Shown here: positions 6,201-7,292 of the stretch, in pieces
How the letters are laid out: the number at the start of each line of letters is the position of its first letter
How positions within the stretch are numbered: position 1 is the stretch's first letter
Source: Actinobacteria bacterium UBA5176
GTDB lineage: Bacteria; Actinomycetota; UBA4738
Assembly (NCBI GenBank): GCA_002413305.1
Contig: DHWS01000097.1
Coordinates: 15,434-22,725, forward strand
DNA length: 7,292 nt
Direction of reading: 5' to 3'
The notes under the pieces: generated by a model
The model's database searches: none
Seen by the model: only the letters and a program-made list of their open reading frames with translations
What the model was told of the DNA's origin: nothing
Program-made: the position numbers and the translations under genes

Positions 6201-7178
6201 CTAGCTCATCGTCAAGGCCATGACGGCCTTCTGGCCGTGCAGGCGGTTCTCGGCCTGGTCGTACACGACCGAATGCGCGCCGTCGATCACCGCGTCGGCC
6301 ACCTCGACGCCCCGGTCGGCCGGGAGCGGATGCATGTAGATGGCGTCGTCGTTCGCCATCCCGATCCGGCGCTCGTCGGTGATCCAGTCGGGGTACTTGT
6401 CGATGATCCGCTTGCCCTCCTCCTCATCGGTGGTGGTGAGCAGGGCGCCCCAGGACTTCGCGTACACGACGTCGGCACCCTTCATGCCCTCGTCGAAGTC
6501 TTCGACGATCTCGAAGCCGACGTGGGCGCGGGCAGCGTTCTCCCGGGCCTGGTCCAGGATCTCCGGCATGAGCTTGAACTCCGGCGGATGGGTCAGCCGG
6601 ACGTTCATGCCGAACCGGGGCAGGAGCAGCGCCAGCGATTGCGGGGCGCTGATCGGCTTCTGGTACGAGGCGGCGTACGCCCAGCTGATGTTCGCCGTCC
6701 GGCCCCGAGGGTCACCGAACTGCTCGATGATCGTCATCAGGTCGGCCAGGGCCTGGTGCGGGTGGTAGATGTCGCACTGCATGTTCAGCACGGGTACCCG
6801 CGAGGCCTCGGCCACCTCCCGCTGGTACGTGTTGCCGGACTTCCAGTCGATCTGCCGGATGGCGATCCCGTCGTTGTACCGGCCCAGGATCTCCCCGATC
6901 TCCTTCGCGGTGTCGCCGTGGCTGATCTGGGTCGTCCGGCTCTCGATGAACTGGGCGTGCCCGCCGAGCTGGGCCATGCCCGCTTCGAACGAGGCGCGGG
7001 TCCTGGTGGAGGAGAAGAAGAACAGCATGGCCAGAACCTTGTCCTCGAGCAACGGGTGGCGGATCCCGAGGGCCCGCTGCCGCTTCAGCTCGAAGGCCAC
7101 GTCGAGGATCGTGTCGAGCTCGCCCTTGGTGAACTCCTGGAGGGTGATGCAATCGCGACCGCGGAGATGCGTCTGCAT
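6201..7178 (-). CDS. ygeW: YgeW-like / knotted aspartate-ornithine carbamoyltransferase superfamily protein
   Basis: This 325-residue carbamoyltransferase has the carbamoyl-phosphate-binding STRTR motif in FFFSSTRTRASFEAG (53-67), HPHQALAD (139-146) in the phosphate-binding domain, and KSWGAL (241-246) with MHPLPADRG (282-290) in the second domain. NMQCDIYHP (132-140), SWAYAASYQKPISAPQ (165-180) and RFGMNVRLTHP (188-198) resemble E. coli YgeW. The end, with QAENRLHGQKAVM (308-320), also resembles N-acetyl/succinylornithine carbamoyltransferases of the knotted type. It is shorter than E. coli YgeW (396, from memory) and has HPLP, the aspartate-transcarbamylase form, instead of HCLP. In this context it probably runs catabolically, releasing carbamoyl phosphate from a ureido compound for the adjacent kinase. 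Biosynthetic acyl-ornithine carbamoylation is the alternative. ATG 7178 follows AAGGGGG, 9 nt upstream, and lies 14 bp after the previous gene's stop. Confidence 0.8.
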   Translation of the reverse strand: MQTHLRGRDCITLQEFTKGELDTILDVAFELKRQRALGIRHPLLEDKVLAMLFFFSSTRTRASFEAGMAQLGGHAQFIESRTTQISHGDTAKEIGEILGRYNDGIAIRQIDWKSGNTYQREVAEASRVPVLNMQCDIYHPHQALADLMTIIEQFGDPRGRTANISWAYAASYQKPISAPQSLALLLPRFGMNVRLTHPPEFKLMPEILDQARENAARAHVGFEIVEDFDEGMKGADVVYAKSWGALLTTTDEEEGKRIIDKYPDWITDERRIGMANDDAIYMHPLPADRGVEVADAVIDGAHSVVYDQAENRLHGQKAVMALTMS

Positions 7179-7192
7179 GTCCGAACGCCCCC

Positions 7193-7273
7193 TTACTCGA
7201 CCGCGCCGAGCACGAGCGCGAGCAGGGCCATGCGCATGACGACCCCGTTGAAGGCCTCGACCCAGTACCGCTG
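7193..7273 (-). CDS. C-terminal 26 residues of an unrecognised protein, truncated by the contig end
   Basis: Reading leftwards from the adapter junction, one frame stays open for 26 codons to a TAA at 7195-7193. It gives RYWVEAFNGVV followed by the hydrophobic run MRMALLALVLGAVE at the C-terminus. The composition suggests a C-terminal membrane helix. The stop lies 14 bp before the carbamoyltransferase ATG and overlaps its ribosome-binding site (TAAGGGGG), as expected for an upstream gene of the same operon. I do not recognise the family. The frame is chosen because of this stop position and the plausible peptide; other frames run into the adapter. Confidence 0.5.
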   Translation of the reverse strand, partial: QRYWVEAFNGVVMRMALLALVLGAVE

Positions 7274-7292
7274 CTGTCTCTTATACACATCT
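7274..7292. other. Nextera/Tn5 mosaic-end adapter remnant
   Basis: CTGTCTCTTATACACATCT is the exact 19-bp Tn5 mosaic end used in Nextera library preparation, at the very last base of the contig. It is untrimmed adapter, not genome. Read on the minus strand it encodes the familiar artefactual peptide MCIRDS. Confidence 0.98.

Noticed and set aside
6201..7178. Plain anabolic ornithine carbamoyltransferase (argF)
   Set aside because: HCLP is absent, the central motifs resemble YgeW and knotted enzymes, and carbamate kinase with purine-type neighbours points to catabolism.
6712..7290. Minus-strand 192-codon frame starting MCIRDS
   Set aside because: Its start lies in the Nextera adapter and the rest overlaps the carbamoyltransferase in another frame, so it is an artefact.

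Overview
This is a very G+C-rich bacterial fragment. All its enzyme genes lie on the minus strand in two tightly packed blocks, separated by one plus-strand membrane-protein gene. Base composition, the long shadow ORFs opposite the real genes and the protein style fit a high-GC lineage such as an actinobacterium, but taxonomy cannot be fixed from the sequence. Both ends look like Illumina assembly artefacts: an impure poly-C run at 1-28 and an exact 19-bp Nextera/Tn5 mosaic-end adapter at 7274-7292. The fragment therefore looks like a metagenomic or draft contig whose two outer genes are cut.

Layout from right to left, in the direction of transcription of the minus genes. The first block holds the last 26 codons of an unrecognised gene with a hydrophobic C-terminus (7193-7273), a YgeW/knotted-type carbamoyltransferase (6201-7178), and, after a strong intercistronic hairpin (6143-6184), a carbamate kinase (5171-6121). 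A plus-strand LysE/RhtB-type exporter gene (4502-5119) converges on the kinase, with a perfect 8-bp-stem hairpin between them (5120-5141). The second block is read away from the exporter across a 363-bp divergent regulatory region. It holds a fused 2Fe-2S/molybdopterin xanthine dehydrogenase of the selenium-dependent type (1496-4138), an SsnA-type amidohydrolase (155-1477), and the start of a luciferase-like flavin oxidoreductase (28-147), cut by the contig end.

How the genes may work together. Se-type xanthine dehydrogenase, SsnA, YgeW and carbamate kinase recur together in bacteria in purine/ureide catabolic neighbourhoods (the ygeW-ssnA-xdh-yqeA region of Escherichia coli is the reference). 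The inferred scheme is hydroxylation of a purine-like heterocycle, hydrolytic ring or amine cleavage by SsnA, phosphorolytic removal of a carbamoyl group by the YgeW-like enzyme, and ATP recovery from carbamoyl phosphate by carbamate kinase. The less usual parts are the luciferase-like flavin enzyme joined to ssnA by translational-coupling spacing, the LysE-type exporter inside the cluster, and a carbamoyltransferase that has HPLP where ornithine-type enzymes have HCLP. The divergent region carries a 20-bp near-perfect palindrome at the predicted transcription start of the dehydrogenase operon, a good operator candidate. No CRISPR array, tRNA, rRNA or insertion sequence was seen.
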